DNA of 7,391 nucleotides from Oceanococcus sp041619315 (GTDB lineage Bacteria > Pseudomonadota > Gammaproteobacteria > Nevskiales > Oceanococcaceae): assembly GCA_041619315.1 (NCBI GenBank), contig JBFKEC010000166.1, positions 1 through 7,391 on the forward strand. Reading direction: 5' to 3'. A program made the position numbers and the translations under genes. Shown here one piece after another: positions 5,617-7,391 of this stretch. Position 1 is the first letter of the stretch. Each line of letters opens with the position of its first letter. The notes beneath the pieces were generated by a model. That model was not told the DNA's origin and made no database searches. It worked only from the letters and a program-made list of their open reading frames with translations.

Positions 5617-6757
5617 GCAAATTCTCCGGCTGGCCGGCACGCCGGCATTGATCGATGGCGCGTGCGACCAGGTCATGGGCACGCGCAACATGCAGGTCTT
5701 CCGGCACCTGCTGGCCATCGGTGGCATAGGCCACCGGCAAATTCTGAGCAATCAGGAAATTGAGCATCTGACCAAGCTGACGGGTTTCATCCAGCTTGGT
5801 CAGGATCAGGCAGTTGGGCCGCGCTGCTTCAAAGCGACGGGCTTGCATGGCGAGATCCGCAGCGCCGGTCGAGGCTGACAGACACAATGCCCGGTGCATG
5901 CGCTGCTGCGGCAGCAGGCAGGCGAACTGCTGATGCAGTTTGAGATCACGTCCGCCGACACCGGCGGTGTCGATCACGATCAGTTCCTGTGGCTGACGCG
6001 CCGCAAGGATGTCGCCAAGCTCATCCGCGGCCTGAATGCGATGCAATGGCGCGCCAAGAATGCGTGAGAAAGCCGCCAACTGCTCCTGAGCGCCGATGCG
6101 GAATTCGTCAGTACCAACAAACTGAACGCTGCCCTGACCGAAACGCAAAATATGCCGGGCGGCGAGCTTGGCCGCGGTGGTGGTTTTGCCAACCCCGGTC
6201 GGGCCGAGTAACGCGATCGCGCCACCGTCAGCCAACATCTCTTGCTGGCCCACCGGCAGTGCTGCAGCCAAAGCCTGCAAGCCGGCTTGACGGGCAGCGT
6301 CAGACTTCAGCCCGGCGGGCACCGTGGCGAGCAATTCCTCAGCTTTCGACGCGCCAGTTCCCAGCCGCGTGAGCAGTGCAAACGCGGCCTGATGTCCCGG
6401 GCAGCTTGAACGGCATTGCCCGGCCACCGCATCAAGACGGTTTTGTAGCAGTTCCTGCATCGCCTCCAGACGCTGCTCCATCATGGCCATGGCATCACCA
6501 CCCAAGCCTTGAGCCGATGCTGCGGGCAGATCAAACGCGGCGTCTTGAAAACCGCCGTCCTGATCAACCGGCGGGGCACTGGACTTGCCCGGCGAGGCAT
6601 GCCGAATCAACGATTCGTCGTAATCCACAGCCGCCACCAATTCAATGCCCTGGCTGGTCTCATGGGTCGACAAAATCACCGCGTCTGGCCCTTGCTCCTG
6701 CTGGACCGCGCGCAGTGCACTGCGCATGTCACGGGCGCTGTAGCGTTTTATTTTCAT
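5603..6757 (-). CDS. flhF: Flagellar positioning SRP-type GTPase FlhF
   Basis: FlhF is the third SRP GTPase, after Ffh and FtsY. It marks the site, usually the pole, where the first flagellar proteins are assembled. The 384 residues comprise the N-terminal B domain (MKIKRYSARDMRSALRAVQQ then GPDAVILST, 1-31), a variable acidic/Ala-rich linker (about 50-120), an N domain (about 120-175) and the G domain. GTPase motifs are G1 GPTGVGKTTT (185-194), TDEFRIGAQEQL (216-227, the family's TDTYRIGAxEQL), G3 DTAG (263-266), G4 TKLD (320-323) and the closing ATDGQQVPEDL (345-355). All nucleotide-binding residues are present. An in-frame TGA just upstream makes ATG 6757 the first possible start; GAGG lies 10 nt before it. 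It follows flhA after 42 nt and its end overlaps the flhG start, fitting the co-evolved FlhF-FlhG pair. Confidence 0.96.
   Translation of the reverse strand: MKIKRYSARDMRSALRAVQQEQGPDAVILSTHETSQGIELVAAVDYDESLIRHASPGKSSAPPVDQDGGFQDAAFDLPAASAQGLGGDAMAMMEQRLEAMQELLQNRLDAVAGQCRSSCPGHQAAFALLTRLGTGASKAEELLATVPAGLKSDAARQAGLQALAAALPVGQQEMLADGGAIALLGPTGVGKTTTAAKLAARHILRFGQGSVQFVGTDEFRIGAQEQLAAFSRILGAPLHRIQAADELGDILAARQPQELIVIDTAGVGGRDLKLHQQFACLLPQQRMHRALCLSASTGAADLAMQARRFEAARPNCLILTKLDETRQLGQMLNFLIAQNLPVAYATDGQQVPEDLHVARAHDLVARAIDQCRRAGQPENLRACA
5624..5627 (-). promoter_or_regulatory. Ribosome binding site deciding the flhG start
   Basis: GGAG at 5627-5624 on the minus strand lies inside the flhF 3' end, 7 nt before GTG 5616. 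The downstream ATG 5583 has no comparable purine run at a suitable distance. This favours the longer FlhG protein that includes the HQASAMDRR helix. Confidence 0.55.
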
Positions 6758-6786
6758 TGATCATGTGCCTCTGGTTTTACCGTCAT
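6754..6786 (-). other. Possible 10-codon leader ORF between flhA and flhF
   Basis: ATG at 6786 opens a ten-residue frame, MTVKPEAHDQ, whose TGA overlaps the flhF ATG as ATGA (6757-6754). The layout copies the coupled junctions elsewhere in the operon and fills most of the 42-base flhA-flhF gap. No clear Shine-Dalgarno precedes it, and the frame is short enough to arise by chance. If translated, it would more likely feed ribosomes to flhF than make a functional peptide. Confidence 0.15.
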
Positions 6787-6799
6787 GGCGCTAACCGGT

Positions 6800-7391
6800 T
6801 CAGGCCAGCGAGCCAACAACGCGGATACGCTGCTGCTCGGGCATTTCGCTGTAAGACAGAATGTGCAATCCCGGAAGACTGGGTCTGAGCAGACGCGACA
6901 GCCATCCACGCAAGCCCTCAGGCACGAGCAGCACGGCCGGCTCACCAGCCTGCTGACGTACTTTCAAATTGCTGCTTGCCGATTCATGCATGCGCTCGAC
7001 CACTCCGGGCTCCATCACGTCGTTCCTGGCCGCGTCGTGCAACATCCGTTCCAGAGATGGTTCCAGTGTCATCACCGGCAATTCATCAATCTGTGGAGCA
7101 ATGTTTTCAAGAATCTGACGGCGCAAGGCACGCCGGGCGGCGGCCGTCAAAATATCCACACCGGCATCCGGCGCGGCGACTTCGGCCAGCGCCTCGAGCA
7201 CGCCACGCATATTCTTCACCGGTATGCCCTCGCCCAGCAGGTTCTGAATGACCCGCACCAGACTCGCCAACGGCAGTTTCTTGGGCACCAGGTCATCAAC
7301 CAGGCGCGGCACGTTTTCGGCCAGGCGATCAAGCAGTTGCTGGGCATCGTCGTGACCGAACAGCTCCGCCGCGTGCTGCTGAATCAGGTGC
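6800..7391 (-). CDS. flhA: Flagellar type III export-gate protein FlhA, C-terminal part (runs off the right edge)
   Basis: FlhA forms the nonameric ring of the flagellar export gate. Its cytoplasmic domain docks chaperone-substrate complexes and sets the order of export. The window holds about 196 C-terminal residues, reading in frame from HLIQQHAAELFG at the right edge to VVGSLA and a TGA at 6800. The segments LVDDLVPKKLPLASLVRVIQ and NLLGEGIPVKNMRGVLEALA are the hallmark of the FlhA/FlhB-partner export family, and the region RRQILENIAPQIDELPVMTL followed by GLRGWLSRLL fits the final subdomains. Only the cytoplasmic part is visible, so the N-terminal membrane helices and the start cannot be judged. 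The GTG at 7312 is an internal codon, not a start. The gene is head-to-tail with flhF, as in Pseudomonas-type clusters. Confidence 0.94.
   Translation of the reverse strand, partial: HLIQQHAAELFGHDDAQQLLDRLAENVPRLVDDLVPKKLPLASLVRVIQNLLGEGIPVKNMRGVLEALAEVAAPDAGVDILTAAARRALRRQILENIAPQIDELPVMTLEPSLERMLHDAARNDVMEPGVVERMHESASSNLKVRQQAGEPAVLLVPEGLRGWLSRLLRPSLPGLHILSYSEMPEQQRIRVVGSLA

Noticed and set aside
5617..5751. FlhG start at the more upstream ATG 5751
   Set aside because: The added residues are the flhF C-terminus read in another frame (Arg/Cys/Pro rich) and have no counterpart in FlhG proteins.
1..7391. Mobile elements, tRNA or rRNA genes, CRISPR arrays, defence genes
   Set aside because: No transposase, integrase, terminal repeats, spaced repeats or RNA-gene signatures were seen; apart from the cheA-ectA gap the window is ordinary conserved operon DNA.

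Overview
The window reads as chromosomal DNA from a motile, salt-tolerant gammaproteobacterium, probably with a polar flagellum. The gene order flhA-flhF-flhG(fleN)-fliA-cheY-cheZ-cheA is the one used by Pseudomonas-type polar flagellates. CheZ and the FlhF/FlhG pair fit that group, and ectoine synthesis genes indicate life under osmotic stress. The species cannot be named from this sequence. All nine recognised genes lie on the minus strand, so the biological reading direction runs from position 7391 down to 1.

Region 7391-1202 is a dense flagellar/chemotaxis operon. It holds the 3' end of flhA (export-gate platform), flhF and flhG (SRP-type GTPase and MinD-type ATPase setting flagellar position and number), fliA (sigma-28), cheY, cheZ and cheA. 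The genes overlap or sit a few bases apart, with ATGA stop/start overlaps at flhG/fliA and fliA/cheY and 2-nt gaps at cheY/cheZ and cheZ/cheA. The signalling genes form a complete phosphorelay core: CheA phosphorylates CheY, CheY-P binds the motor switch, and CheZ dephosphorylates CheY-P. The cluster stops after cheA; the cheB, motor and cheW-type genes that usually follow in Pseudomonas are absent here. CheA lacks a recognisable P2 domain. In its long P1-P3 linker it carries a short acidic peptide that resembles the CheY-binding tail of CheZ.

Region 1201-792 is about 410 bases without a credible gene. It holds a long stem-loop directly after the cheA stop, a perfect 17-bp palindrome (1026-1042) and a compact set of nested hairpins (855-968). 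That set includes a cUUCGg tetraloop hairpin when read in the ectA direction and two mutually exclusive closing stems. This looks like a structured 5' leader of the ectoine operon and is the most interesting part of the window. No known riboswitch class was recognised in it.

Region 791-1 carries ectA (diaminobutyrate acetyltransferase) and the first 87 codons of ectB (diaminobutyrate aminotransferase), joined by an ATGA overlap. ectC presumably lies beyond the left edge.
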